64,000 nt of DNA, taken from NCBI GenBank assembly GCA_012861695.1, contig JAAOOA010000321.1, positions 1-64,000 of the forward strand. Direction: 5' to 3'. Both the position numbers and the translations under genes were made by a program. Origin of the DNA: Trematomus loennbergii. Its lineage: Eukaryota; Chordata; Actinopteri; Perciformes; Nototheniidae. The notes beneath the pieces were generated by a model. It did no database searches, had not been told where the DNA came from, and saw only the letters and a program-made list of their open reading frames with translations. Below, piece by piece: positions 10,558-21,352 of the stretch (positions within the stretch are counted from its first letter, which is position 1; every line of letters begins with the position of its first letter).

Positions 10558-10675
10558 CTTCTTCTTCTGCTTTGGTTTTCCTGGCAGGCCGCAAACAACT
10601 TCACGGCGAGTACAGTAGGTGGCGGTATGCACCTTAAAGTTGCAATTCGCCAAAAAACCGAGAAGAAGAAAAAAA
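10558..10675. repeat. Inverted pair of I-clade LINE tails
   Basis: The right arm (from 10,610) reads ACAGTAGGTGGCGGTATGCA and ends in GAAGAAGAA, matching the 3' end of the LINE at 26,660-26,740. The left arm (from 10,558) starts CTTCTTCTTCT and is a diverged reverse copy. They form an imperfect palindrome. The whole segment is absent from copy 2. Confidence 0.6.
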
Positions 10676-10728
10676 ACTTCCGCTTCCGCTGTATGCTTCT
10701 GTTTACCTTCCGACCTCAGACACGGTAT

Positions 10729-11238
10729 GGAGTTGACGTTTTGGTGCTCGTGTTATACAGCTTCGTAACGGAGTTATTTAAGCCAATAACTCAGCCACAA
10801 ATACAAATACAGATCGACCATTCAAATGCAATAGAAATGCTGAGTCGGAGGCGAAGGCGGTTAAGAAGCCTTAACAAAAGGATTAGACGACGAAATCACA
10901 CGCGATGGACATGTTTCGCCGTTGTACGGCCGAGGATGATGGCCGTTATCACGCCCAAAGAACAGCAATGGTACGTTCATTAAATCACATTAATACTATC
11001 TAATGTAGGATTTATGGAGTTATGTAGGGCTAATTTGTGTCTTTGTATGTGTTCCAGATATGCGAATACTACGGAACTCTGGGTGAACAATAGAACGTCG
11101 GCCTGGTGGGAGGTGGTGCCAACGTGTGCAGTGGATCGAAGATTTCCGAATGTCCAAGGGCTCTTTTCAACTCCTCTGTATTCGCCTGGAAGCAACGTTG
11201 TGGAGAGGCATCTGAACAGCATGGAAATTGTAAATTGA
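10729..11238 (+). pseudogene. Truncated Harbinger DDE transposase relic, copy 1
   Basis: A first open piece (10,729-10,980) encodes a basic region with RRRRRLRSLNKRIRRR. A second piece, after what looks like an acceptor near 11,057, reads RTSAWWE, and then in a shifted frame DFRMSKGSFQLLCIRLE. That pattern matches the N-terminal part of HARBI1-like transposases (W-W-x-x-V then NFRMSK-x-F-x-x-L). The frame stops soon after and an AATAAA follows, so the catalytic DDE region is missing. Function is lost. Confidence 0.5.
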
Positions 11239-11645
11239 CAATAAAGCTGATATTTTGTACAGTGCATTTGGTTCTCTTTTATTTACCAGTCAACAGACAC
11301 AATTACAATAGTGCAGACACACCTTAGTGCAAAGATTAAATGTCAGTATCAAAACAGTACTCATACTGTATATTTGTATATTAATGAGTATATTATGTTA
11401 AATGTGTGTTAAAGACAATGGGATGAGGTTGAAAGCTCTTTAAAAACTTTTGTATACATACATGTTAAGCATGCACACCTGAAGAACTACGTTACACACA
11501 CACAGGTTAGTCTGTGTACCGCTGCACTGCTGCTGGTTTAAACAAAGACAGTCATGATGCTAGTGCCGTGCATGTAGGTTCTCTTTTATTTATCAGCAGC
11601 AGATCAATAAGTGTCAGTAGTATCAAAACAATATAATAACAGTGG

Positions 11646-11647
<2 letters not shown>

Positions 11648-11686
<39 letters not shown>
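11648..11686. repeat. TA microsatellite, copy 1
   Basis: A run of about 19 TA units, with a slightly shorter run at the same place in copy 2 (46,824-46,862). Confidence 0.9.
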
Positions 11687-11689
<3 letters not shown>

Positions 11690-11791
11690 ACAATAGGTAG
11701 GCTCAGCAGCCTTAGTGCAAAGTTAGGTGTCAGTATTAATAACAGTGGCATATATATAATCACAATAATACAAAATTAACTGTCACAGGTG

Positions 11792-11919
11792 TAGGCAATT
11801 TGGGGTGAAGTGTCTTGCCCAGGGACACAACGACATCCTGACTGCAGTGGGGTTTGAACCTGTGCTCCCCTGATCCGAACACCAACGCACCAGACCACTG
11901 CACCACGCGCCTCCCAACA
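11792..11919 (-). mobile_element. tRNA-derived SINE, minus strand, copy 1
   Basis: Read on the minus strand it starts GGGAGGCGCGTGGTGCAG, has an A-box-like TGGTGCAGTGG, and a B-box GGTTCAAACCC. It continues with GTGTCCCTGGGCAAGACACT, a central core seen in many fish SINEs. It is about 75% like the plus-strand SINE at 12,369 and points toward it. Confidence 0.75.
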
Positions 11920-11995
11920 AGTCATTGTACAGTTTATCAACGACAAGTTTTTCTTAATTTTTGTATTGAAGGCCTGTTGGATTTAATCAGCTCGC

Positions 11996-12183
11996 TTAGC
12001 ACTGCCAGAAGCCCAGCCAGAAAGGTATTTTGTTGCTCCACCTCGATTCCTGGGCCTTGTGTGAATGCAGCAGCCGTTCGTCGTGCATCTCCTTGGCACG
12101 CAGGTCCTCATTCTCCTTGCTGACCATGGCACGGCGGTCCATCGCCATGATGGTGTCAAGGAAGCTGTCATCGCGTGCCCACT
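11996..12183 (-). pseudogene. Harbinger Myb/SANT-like partner protein, C-terminal piece, copy 1
   Basis: The minus-strand frame contains SFLDTIMAMDRRAMVSKENE followed by DLRAKEMHDERLLHSHKAQE, a charged coiled-coil-like tail typical of the Myb-like proteins that accompany Harbinger transposases. An acceptor-like tract lies just upstream on the minus strand. Other pieces of the same gene appear at 12,700-12,870 and 13,441-13,615 (LERWSDEDVSALLAIYSED, a Myb/SANT-like start). Frames do not join cleanly, so I read it as a relic. Confidence 0.45.
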
Positions 12184-12368
12184 TTCCTAAGGTGAAATAT
12201 GCAAGATACAAGATCAGTTTAATCGCAACAACGAGACAACATTGTCCAAATCTGTCTCTGCAGGCACACAACAGGAGGAACACGGGGAACACCTTTGATT
12301 TGACTATTAACATTTTAAATGGTGAAGGCACTAGCAATTGGGGGATGGAGGGCTCTCAGGACATGATA

Positions 12369-12557
12369 GGGAGGCGTGTGGCGCAGTGGATAAGTGCATT
12401 GGTGTTCGGATCAGGGGAGCACAGGTTCAAACCCCACTGCAGTCAGCATGTCGTTGTGTCCCTGAGACACTTCACCCCAAAGTGCTCCTGTGGGGATTGC
12501 CCACAGTATTGAGTATGTAAGCTTTGGATAAAAGCGTCTAACAAGTGACATGTAATG
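12369..12557 (+). mobile_element. tRNA-derived SINE, plus strand, copy 1
   Basis: A-box TGGCGCAGTGG at 12,379-12,389 and B-box GGTTCAAACCC at 12,424-12,434 show a tRNA-derived head with an internal pol III promoter. The tail TTTGGATAAAAGCGTCTAAC followed by TGACATGTAATG matches the LINE-derived tail of fish V-type SINEs, as recalled. Confidence 0.8.
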
Positions 12558-14084
12558 ATTCAAAAAGCTTTTGAATATTGAATAACAAACCAATGTGGTT
12601 TACTTGTTATCCACAGTTTAGCTGCTAAATGTTTTTTAGCAATGCTTTTCTTTGTGCTCCACATATCTAAATGTATAAAGTGTGTTTTCACCTCCGTTCC
12701 CTCCTGTTTGCTGCAGTATGGCAGCAGCGGTCAGGATGGTAGTCCTGATGGTGTCCGCTGACCGGGCACAGGGTGTGGAGCTGCCTACTCTCAGCGGGGG
12801 GGAACTGAACGTGGAAACTGTGTTTCTCTGAGGGATCCTCCATGTAGTCTGAGAAGCCTTCTGAGGAAACAAGGTCAAACTATTTAGGATAATACAAGGA
12901 ACAATGTTTAGGCAGTAAATAGAATTTCAATTACATTTCTACTTCAATGTGCAAAAATATTAGAACATCAGTCTTTGTGGCATGCAGGTAATCAACTGTT
13001 TAAGCTTTTACCATTAACATGTAGAATGAATGTTGCAAATTACTTGAAATTATAGCAACTGCAATCTATTGTTTACCTCTATGCATTAGCCACAGAGGTA
13101 GCATTATGTCCAGCTAGCATGCTAATTGCTAACGTTATATTATCGTTTTATCCCGGAGGGAAAAACTAGTTTCTAATCCTGAGAGAAACACCTCGCCTGA
13201 AACACACGATTAGTGCCATGAGTTAGTGAAGCAAATTACAGAACATTGCACACTTATTCACAAGTCAAAACGTGTTCATAGCGGGCATGGATGAGAATAG
13301 CTAGCTAGCTAGATGTTATTAGCCAGCTTGGACCTAACGTTAGCAAGTTCTAGCATGGCTAGCTCGATCTACTGAGCAAATAAAAGTACATCTAAGACCA
13401 GTATTGTGCAGATTAAAACAGTGCAGTGCATGTATTTTATTTTACCTTGGTAGTCGTCCCGACATGACTTTGCCAGGTCTGCTAACTTTGCAGAGCCACA
13501 GAAACTGCATTCAGTAGAAGCTTCTGAATGTGGGGCTTCGCGTCCTCCGAGTAAATCGCCAGAAGCGCAGACACATCCTCATCACTCCACCGCTCCAATT
13601 GATTTATTTAGTGTTGCTATAATAACTGCTTTCACAAAAGGAATCTCTTCGGGTGTGCTGCGAAGCGAGGAAATACAATGGCCGCTTACAACAAAAAATT
13701 CAGAGTCAAACGGGCGTGGTTTGCATTCCGCACAGCCAATCAGACGTACGAACTACTTTCTCCCACAACAGGCCCTGCTCACTAGCAGGGCCTGAAAAGC
13801 GGGTCTGAAGAACTAAGTTGAGCTACTTTAGTTCCTGGGGCTTTTTGGTGTGAACGCAAATATATCGTAGTTCTGATGAACTATTGTGGGAAAAGTACAC
13901 CAAAGTACTCCGGTGTGAACGCACCTAAGCGGACATACACGAGTTTACAAAACCACGGCACATTTATTGTGGTAAATGCAGAGATAGGTGGTCGAGGGGA
14001 GAGGATCGCCGAGTTCGTCCTTCTGCAGCCGCTTTGGAGAGAGACAGGGGCTGCCGTGTGACTCCGGGCAGCTGGGCTTAATAG

Positions 14085-15528
14085 CAGAGGTGGGGACTCG
14101 AGTCACATGACTTGACTCGAGTCAGACTCGAGTCCCATATTTTTGGACTTGAGACTTGCTTGACTAACATTGATAAAAGACTTGACTTGACTTTGACTTG
14201 GTATTCATGACTTGAGACTTGACTTAAGCTTGAGACAGATGACTTGAAAGGACTTGACTGTTTAAAATTAAATATTTGCGTTTGTTTTTGTCGTGAGATA
14301 TTACGTTTAGTTTTTTCAAAAAACATGATTGGGTGATTATAGCGCTGTGCGCGCAAACCTGGCAACCCACTAGACGGCAGGAGAGGATGTCAGTTAACAT
14401 GGCAGCGGCTAGCGTTACTCCAAAAATAGTGAAGTTTGGATTCAAGGATTATGTTGTTGATGATGCTAATAAGAAGAGAACAGCGGTATGCAGGGTCTGC
14501 AGCATAAAGATCAGTGACACGACCACCACAACATCCAACTTCATTCATCACTACAAAAAAAAACACAGAGAAAGGTGCGTGAATGTGTTGTGTTAGCTAG
14601 AAAGCTAACGTTAAGTTTAAGCTACGTTAGACTTGGTTTCAAATCGATTAAGCATTGCAAAGAGAAGACAAAACGGTAAATGAACACTAGAACCTCCAAG
14701 GGATTCATTTTGACTAACCCTGATACTGACGGGCTGTCAGGAGAGGGAGAGAGAGAGAGGAAAAGAGATGCCTCGTTTATTTCCCCTGTGTTATTATCAG
14801 AAGTTACTGTAAACTGTTGAATAATGTAGTTCATCTACTTTTAGTAGTTTGTTTAAATGTTTTAATTATGTTGTTTTTGTTTGTAGAAGTGCATCATTCC
14901 TTGATTTATTGTAAAATGATTCTGAACTTTTTGATCTGTTATGATGATAAACTGAAGCAATTTCTAAATTAACCCAATTAACTGAGTTTTAAATCGTCCT
15001 ACTTAGTTTATAAGGAAATTATGAAGAGGAACAAATTAAATGATTTGAAAATGATATCTATGTAGGTGCTGATGCTGTTAGCGGTTCTAGTGTTAACAGA
15101 CATTTAAATTAAATATGTGTAATGGCAAATGCCATATATGATTTTCTTACCTGGAATTCTGCCTTTTTGAACAGACTTTTTGATTGAGTCCTAGCTATAT
15201 TGTCTACAGTTCTAGGGTTAATATGAATCTAATATGATTGTCATCGGTCTAAATTAGATTTCAAATGATTAACTGTGTATGTAATGAAGATCATAGTGTG
15301 GGTTAAATCCATTTTCATAGCCACTGTCTTTTAACTGATTTAAATGCGGAAACTGGGCTTATTCATCAGAATTTTGCATGACTTGACTTGACTTGACTTG
15401 ACCTGAGCAATGACTTGACTTGACTTGCTTGACTCTCACCACAGTGACTTGGGACTTGCTTGATACTTGTAGGTCAAGACTTGAGACTTGCTCATGACTT
15501 GCACATGTAGGACTTACTCCCACCTCTG
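14085..15528 (+). mobile_element. hAT element B with BED-finger exon, copy 1
   Basis: Ends CAGAGGTGGG and CCCACCTCTG are flanked by an exact 8-bp duplication CTTAATAG (14,077-14,084 and 15,529-15,536). It is the same family as element A (7,926). The inside keeps one BED-finger exon and no catalytic domain. Both hAT insertions are present at the same sites in copy 2, so both predate the duplication. Confidence 0.88.
14399..14574 (+). pseudogene. BED zinc-finger transposase first exon, hAT element B, copy 1
   Basis: MAAASVTPKIVKFGFKDYVV leads to KRTAVCRVCSIKISDTTTTT and SNFIHHYKKKHRE. The C-x2-C and the closing histidines of a BED finger are present, so this exon is intact, unlike element A. 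It ends at AAAG|GTGCGT, a plausible donor. No second exon was found within the element, so no transposase is made. Confidence 0.7.
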
Positions 15529-15529
15529 C

Positions 15530-15673
15530 TTAATAGCACCTCGGCTCCGGCCAGGTGTCCGTGATCGCGCTGATTAGCCTCTTCAGCTCCACCCCATCGT
15601 AAGACCTGCAACACACCTGCACAAAGGCCCTGGGGCCGTCACACTCTTCTATAACAACAGTTGTAGGTACAGT
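15530..15673 (-). CDS. Small convergent reading frame in the TTAA element, copy 1
   Basis: On the minus strand 47 codons are open, including VVIEECDGPRAFVQVCC and YDGVELKRLISAITDTWPEP, ending in TAA. The stop overlaps the target site of hAT element B. AATAAA on the minus strand lies beyond the hAT near 13,965. Upstream (15,720-15,850) are ATTGG/CCAAT words and an ATGGCGTCG that could be a promoter and first exon. It is amino-acid-like in composition, but I do not recognise it. It could be the last exon of a second gene in the element, or chance. Confidence 0.3.
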   Translation of the reverse strand, partial: TVPTTVVIEECDGPRAFVQVCCRSYDGVELKRLISAITDTWPEPRCY

Positions 15674-16526
15674 TCAGTTAGTTAGCGTATAAAATATACG
15701 GCTGTACCGACGCCATTATAAGACTGATGTTCCGAGAGCGAGCCGAAAAAAGCACTGTTTGACATGGGCGGAGCCTCTCTGGTGGTTGACTAATCAGAAC
15801 AGAGTGGCCGAGCTGACCAATCGGAGCACACTAGGCTCACAGGAGGGGGGGCATGAGCTCCAACGAGTCGTTTAGTGGAGAGGGTGAATACTGCTGAATA
15901 CACATACTTTACAGAGATGCTGTATGCGAAACCAATGTGAGTTTGGAAAATTGCAGAGTATAAATCTATTTTAGTATACCTCAACAATGTGATTATGATC
16001 AGTGGAAATGGCCATGACATGGGCCCTTTAACATTATTATTATTCTCTAGTTTATGCATTTTAGTGACATGCAATTAATGGCAGAAGTTTAATTGTCACA
16101 TGACAGTTTCAATGGGTCATGATATGCTACTTTTGACTTGCAGTAAATAGAAGAGTAGCATTTAATACACGTTTAATACTGTAAAAAATGTATTTAAGGT
16201 ACAAGAGATGTTTACTGAATTTGAAATTCAATTGAAATGTTTGTTTATCACAGAAAAGAGTAACTGACAGTGAATGTATGTTAGTGGAACTGTGTCAGGA
16301 AAGTGAACGGTTTATTAAGGAATGTAAATGAAAACTGAAATGCATATTAGAGAGAGTTAATATGTTTAAATGATTTTGTTGTGTAATAAAAGAACCAGAG
16401 AAGCGATCTGGAAGGAAACATAGCACACCGTGGCGTGTCCTCATTGCTCTGTTTCACCTGCTTCATACAGGTATCATCACTGCTCAGGAAGTGAAACTCA
16501 GACACTCGCTGCCACTGAGAGGTGAA

Positions 16527-18164
16527 ATGGCGCAGAAAGGAGTTCAGCTGGACCGGGAAACCTTCTCTTGTCCGATCTGTCTGGATCTACTGAAGGATCC
16601 GGTGGCGACTCCCTGTGGACACAACTACTGCATGAAGTGTATTAAATACTTCTGGGATGGAGAGGATGAGAAGAAGATCCACAGCTGCCCTCAGTGTAGG
16701 CAGAGCTTCACACCGAGGCCTGTCCTGCTGAAAAACACCATGTTAGCAGCTTTAGTGGAGGAGCTGAAGAAGACTGGACTCCAAGCTGCTCCTGCTGATC
16801 TCTGCTATGCTGGAGCTGAAGATGTGGCCTGTGATGTCTGCACTGGGAGAAAACTGAGAGCCTGTAAGTCCTGCCTCGTGTGTTTGGCCTCTTATTGTGA
16901 GAAACACCTCCAGCGTCATTATGACGTAGCTCCATTAAAAAAACACAAGCTGGTGGAGCCCTCCAAGAAGCTCCAGGAGAACATCTGCTCTCTTCACGAC
17001 GAGGTGATTAAGATGTTCTGCCGCACTGATCAGCAGTGTATCTGTTATCTCTGCTCTGTGGACGAACACAAAGGCCATGACACAGTGTCAGCTGCAGCAG
17101 AAAGGACTGAGAGGCAGAGAGAGCTGAAGGGGAGTCGACGAAACATCCAGCAGAGAATCCAGGACAGAGAGAAGGAGGTGAAGCTGCTTCAGCAGGAGGT
17201 TGATAAAGCAGTGGAGGACAGTGAGAAGATGTTCACTCAGCTGATCCGTCTCATGGAGAAAAGAGCTCTGATGTGAAGCAGCAGGTCAGATCCCAGCAGA
17301 TGAGTGAAGTGAGTCGAGTCAAAGAGCTTCAGGAGAAGCTGGAGCAGGAGATGGCTGAGCTGAAGAGGAGAGACGCTGAGCTGAAGCTGCTGTCTCACAC
17401 AGAGGATCACAACCAGTTTCTGCACAGCTACCCCTCACTGTCAGCCCTCAGTGAACCTACACACTCATCCAGCATCAACATCCGTCCTCTGAGCTACATT
17501 GAGGACGTGACAGCGGCCCTGTCAGCAGTCAGAGACAAACTACAGGACGTCCTGAGAGAGGAATGGACAAACGTCTCACCGACTGAAGTGGATGTTTTAC
17601 TGTCAGCAGCAGAGCCCACCACCAGAGCTGGGTTCTTAAAATATTCACAGGAAATCACACTGGATCCAAGCACAGCATACACATATCTGTTATTATCTGA
17701 GGGGAGCAGAAAAGCAACATACATGGAACAAAAACAGTCTTATTCTCGTCATCCAGACAGATTCACTAATTTTTCTCCAGTCCTGAGTAGAGAGAGTCTG
17801 ACTGGACGTTGTTACTGGGAGGTGGAGTGGAGAGGGAAAGGAGTTCATAGCAGTCACATACAATAATATCAGCAGAGCAGGGTATGCAGGTATATTTGGA
17901 TACAATGACAAATCTTGGGCTTTAGATTGTGTCCAAAACAGTTATACATTTCGTTACAGCAGAATCAACACTCCCGTCTCAGGTCCTCGGTCCTCCAGAG
18001 TAGGAGTGTACCTGGATCACAGAGCAGGTATTCTGTCCTTCTACAGCATCTCTGAAACCATGACTCTCCTCCACAGAGTCCAGACCACATTCACTCATAC
18101 ACTACATGCTGGAGTTTGGCTTTATGGTTATGGAACCACTGCTGAGTTTTGTAAACTGAAATAG
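16527..18164 (+). pseudogene. finTRIM-like RING/B-box/SPRY pseudogene, copy 1
   Basis: TRIM proteins of this kind are E3 ubiquitin ligases, many with antiviral or immune roles in fish. From [18 protein letters not shown] the RING ligands are C15, C18, C30, H32, C35, C38, C54 and C57. Two B-boxes follow ([15 protein letters not shown] and [11 protein letters not shown]). A long coiled coil comes next, then a PRY/SPRY domain with LSRESLTGRCYWEVEW. Two frameshifts break it. One base is missing at about 17,263 (AAAAGAGCTCT against AAAAGAAGCTCT in copy 2), giving a stop at 17,274-17,276. Two bases are missing after GGAGTTCAT near 17,852, a loss shared with copy 2. The SPRY then continues in another frame to a stop at 18,162. 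The start at 16,527 is chosen because it sits directly before the conserved RING. An acceptor-like CAG precedes the exon at about 16,470. Restored length would be about 546 codons. Confidence 0.8.
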
Positions 18165-19599
18165 CCTGAAGTCATTTGAGGAACTCTTCTACTTCTTAAA
18201 CTCATTGTGTGTCCATCATTGTTGCTGAGAGCTGATTGTTCATGTCTTCACTGCACAGAGATCAGCTGTCAATCAACATTATGAGGTGCTTTAACATCTT
18301 CTCACGAGTTGTTCTGTAGATGTTGGACTTTCTTTAGGCGGCGCTCCTTCCTGTGTCTGTTTAGCCATGGAGGCTGTACTGCTCAGGAGGATTTCTGTTA
18401 ACCTCAACTCATATTTCTCTGCATGGAAATTTAAACTTTGCTCTAAATATTTGTTGAATATCGATATTGATGTATTTGTATGTTGTTGTTTCTCTTGTAA
18501 AGCATGAGAGAGAGAAAGCACCAGAGCTTCTTTCATTGTAGATATTTGTATTCTATTCTTTATTTTTGACTAAGTCTCAATGTGTTGAATGCATAAATGA
18601 AAGTTTGAAGAAGTAAATAAAACACAAAAGAAAAGCTAACAGGTTGAGTTTGTAATAAATTGTGTTTCTATTTTCAAGATGTGAGATGAGTGCCACATTT
18701 ACATGTCTGTAAAAAATAAAATGTTGGGTTTTTCTTGTAAATAAAAGAAATAAGAGGACACAAGTGAAAATCTCAGTCTTTTAAAAAAAATGTTATTATA
18801 AAAAATATCTTTAAATTATGTTTCTGAAACAAGATATTTGATTTTTTTTTATGAATATTATATTTATCTGGAGGATTAAGAAAAATTCAATACATTCAGA
18901 TTTTCACATTTCTTTTCGGAAAAACACGTGAACACCTTTAAGCTGATGCAGCTCTTTTAGTAAACCCTGCTCATGTCTCGTCAGGTTGGAGTAGATTTCT
19001 CTTCATTCGCATGTGTTTTGGCACATTGCTGTTAATATGCTTCATCGTTTTTTAAGCTGCAGCACGTTACTCCTAATGTAAGTGTTTGGGCCGATGTAGC
19101 GCGATTGCACCTGCCGGCCACCGTAGTTTGTACATTTTAAATGTAATCATTGAGTTTAAAGTAATAAAAGGTCAAATAAATGTCTTGTTCTTCAGAGTGT
19201 GATGAAAACTGCTGCAACACTTTTTAGACCGTAACACCGGGATGACATTGAAACCAGAGCTGAAAAAGGTGTACAACAACACAAGGGCGCCGGAAGCGGA
19301 TGCCGCGGAACACTGTACAAATCCCGTTTCAATAATTCCCCTCTACTCTAAAGTCGCATCTAAAACGCGATCTGATCTAGCTGTGTATATTTTGTTATTT
19401 TGATTGTTATATTCAATCTCATTAGCTACAGGCATTTTTTAAGCTTGTAAAGGGAAGATGACAGCTCGCCTCTCATTCGCCACTCTGCTCTTCCACAGCG
19501 CCGCTTCCCCTCCCTCCGCTGAAGTTATGAATGTAAGGCTTATAGTAATCATAGATAACACGGCAGGGTCCGTTACAGTTTGTTTTTATCTGATTTTAA
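18165..19599. other. End of copy 1 and non-coding start of spacer
   Basis: Similarity to copy 2 persists to about 18,890 but with many more differences than in the core. Beyond that the sequence is unique in the window. I see no supported gene. Confidence 0.6.
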
Positions 19600-20339
19600 C
19601 AGTGGCGAGCCGTGAGCTTTATACCTAGGCCCTCTGACCCCCACCCCTTCCCTCGAAAAAAGGAAAAAAAATAGTTATTACGTCACAGCGTATACTTCAG
19701 CGGAATATCAAAACAACGGCCCAGGGTGCAAAACGCATCAATGACAGCGACCCTCTACCACACAAAACAACACCTGTGAACCCAATTTGTGTTCTTTGAC
19801 ATTGAAAATGATATTGCATTGTGTTTGTTACTTTTGTTACAGTTGTATGTCTTAAGTGTAATTTGGCATGCTTTTATTTTTAAGGCGAGTTCACGCTGTT
19901 GACAGGAAGTTGTTGTTGCTATGGAAACAAGAAAAGTTTCACAGCGGGCGGAACTTGTCATAAAGTCCGCGATAATGAAACCCACCCATTTAGAGGGAAG
20001 ATATGATTGGTCAATTGTACTGTCATTTGACATTACTCTCTCGTTCAGTTACTATAGCGGGCCCTCTGTGAATCGCAGAGAGGGCCAGACCTTCTTTCAT
20101 GTAACCCTTCACATTCAAACAGAGACCGAACAGGCAGATTCGAAGGATTTATTTCTTTGGAAATGTTATTTTATTAAATCAAGTTTTTTTTCGGTAAAAC
20201 TAATGAAAAATATAACAAAAATAATATAAAAAAAATATATTTTTTAAAAATATATTTTTTTTTAATGTTTTTAATATTATTTTTTGGAATATCTTAGGCC
20301 CTCACAGAGGGCCTAGAGGGCCCTGACGGCTCGCCACTG
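19600..20339. mobile_element. Small non-autonomous hAT element
   Basis: Termini CAGTGGCGAGCCGTGAG and its inverted partner (ending GGCTCGCCACTG) are bounded by an exact 8-bp duplication GATTTTAA (19,592-19,599 and 20,340-20,347). It contains AT-rich DNA and short inverted GGGCCCTCT blocks. No transposase frame is present. Confidence 0.85.
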
Positions 20340-20559
20340 GATTTTAAATAAACAGAGTCTTGGCTTTCAGAATATTAAACTTCTTTCGGCAAATTCAGAT
20401 GATAAATACAACTTTGAAGCTTGTAACGGCATAATTACAAGCGGAGAACGGAGTAACTTTATGCATGCAGGCATAACAACAGCCGGTGTTTCTCGAGTGT
20501 TTTCCCCGGGAAACAAACACAATACACACAAACGCAAAAATACACAAACACACACACCT

Positions 20560-21352
20560 GGACCTTCATCAATCATAGAAACAGCGAAGCCAGATGAACC
20601 CAAAAGCAGCAGCTCTGCGGCCGCAGAGACTGTCAAAACCGCCGCCACCGCCGTCGTTGAACCGAAACAGGCTGGTTCCGACTGAATGGAGGTTTGTTGT
20701 CGGGACATTGAGGCGGGTAAAGCTGTAGGCCTACAGCTAAACTGTCGGAAAAAAAGGAGACCGCTAGATTATTTGGGCAAAGAGAAAGGTACTTCAACGC
20801 AGAATGGTACAAAAACAGAGAGTGGTTCATTCTTTGCAAAACCACTAAACGGGCCTTCTGTGAAATATGCAGATTTGCTGCTGTCAAACGGCTTGTAACT
20901 TTCTCAAAATGTGGAGATGATAGCTTTGTTAATACCGGGTTAATAACTGGAAAAAGTGCCCAAGCCTCCAGGACATCCACGAAAAGTCTCATTTCCACAG
21001 AGAGTGTAGGCTAATCCAAAAAAGTGCGCTTTCAAACAACAGCGTATTGAGCAGGAAAAAAGAAGAGATGGAATGATGGAGCAACTGCGCTGTCTGCAGT
21101 TTCTAACCCAACAGGGCCTAGCAATCAGGGGGCATGCGGATAAGGAGAGCAATTGCCAAAAGCTAGTTGATCTCGTAGCTGAGAAAAACCCCACTCTGAA
21201 GAGCTTCATGCTCACCGGGAAATATGCATCACATGAGACAATTAATGAACTTATAAATCTAATGTATCGGGAGTCTATCACCACTAAATTAACTGAAATT
21301 AAAAGCAATGCAAAACACTCTGCAGTTATTGTGCTTCCAGCAAACATCCACT
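20560..21352 (+). pseudogene. ZMYM1-like hAT transposase pseudogene
   Basis: A frame after 20,790 reads WYKNREWFILCKTTKRAFCE with CEICRFAAVKRLV, resembling a TTF-type zinc finger as in ZMYM1-like proteins. From 21,073 the frame MMEQLRCLQFLTQQGLAIRG continues with GKYASHETINELINLM, which resembles the start of the DUF4371/hAT catalytic part. The upstream piece (20,563-20,685) is alanine/lysine-rich and ends in a stop. Frames are broken and the catalytic C-terminal half and dimerisation domain are missing. Confidence 0.5.

Larger units (their letters stand above)
10405..13926. mobile_element. PIF/Harbinger-like element with nested SINEs, copy 1
   Basis: Ends are AGGCGCGTTCACACC and, inverted, AGGTGCGTTCACACC, with further paired blocks such as TACTTTTCCCACA and AGTTCAT. 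A 3-bp AAG duplication flanks it. Inside, a plus-strand relic resembles the N-terminal part of a HARBI1-type DDE transposase, and minus-strand pieces resemble the Myb/SANT partner protein. Two convergent gene relics are the usual Harbinger plan. Most of the DDE domain is deleted. Two tRNA-derived SINEs and a TA microsatellite have accumulated inside. Confidence 0.7.
7399..16031. mobile_element. TTAA-flanked Kolobok-like composite element with nested insertions, copy 1
   Basis: The left end reads TTAAAGCTCCCATGTCATGC. The right end, read inward, is TTAAAGGGCCCATGTCATGG. These form ~20-bp inverted repeats bounded by TTAA. TTAA targets, TTAAAGG termini and a THAP-domain gene are known features of the Kolobok superfamily (T2-type MITEs). 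Removing the nested hAT elements (7,926-9,329 and 14,085-15,528) and the Harbinger element (10,405-13,926) leaves about 2.2 kb: a rightward THAP gene, a possible leftward small frame, and their ends facing each other. No long DDE transposase is present, so it would be non-autonomous. The assignment rests on ends and THAP content, not on a transposase match. Confidence 0.5.

Noticed and set aside
12369..12440. Possible tRNA gene
   Set aside because: A and B boxes are present, but the sequence does not fold as a tRNA and continues into a SINE body and tail.
12030..12512. 160-codon plus-strand frame
   Set aside because: Runs through the reverse of the Myb-like relic and into a SINE; no domain, so chance.
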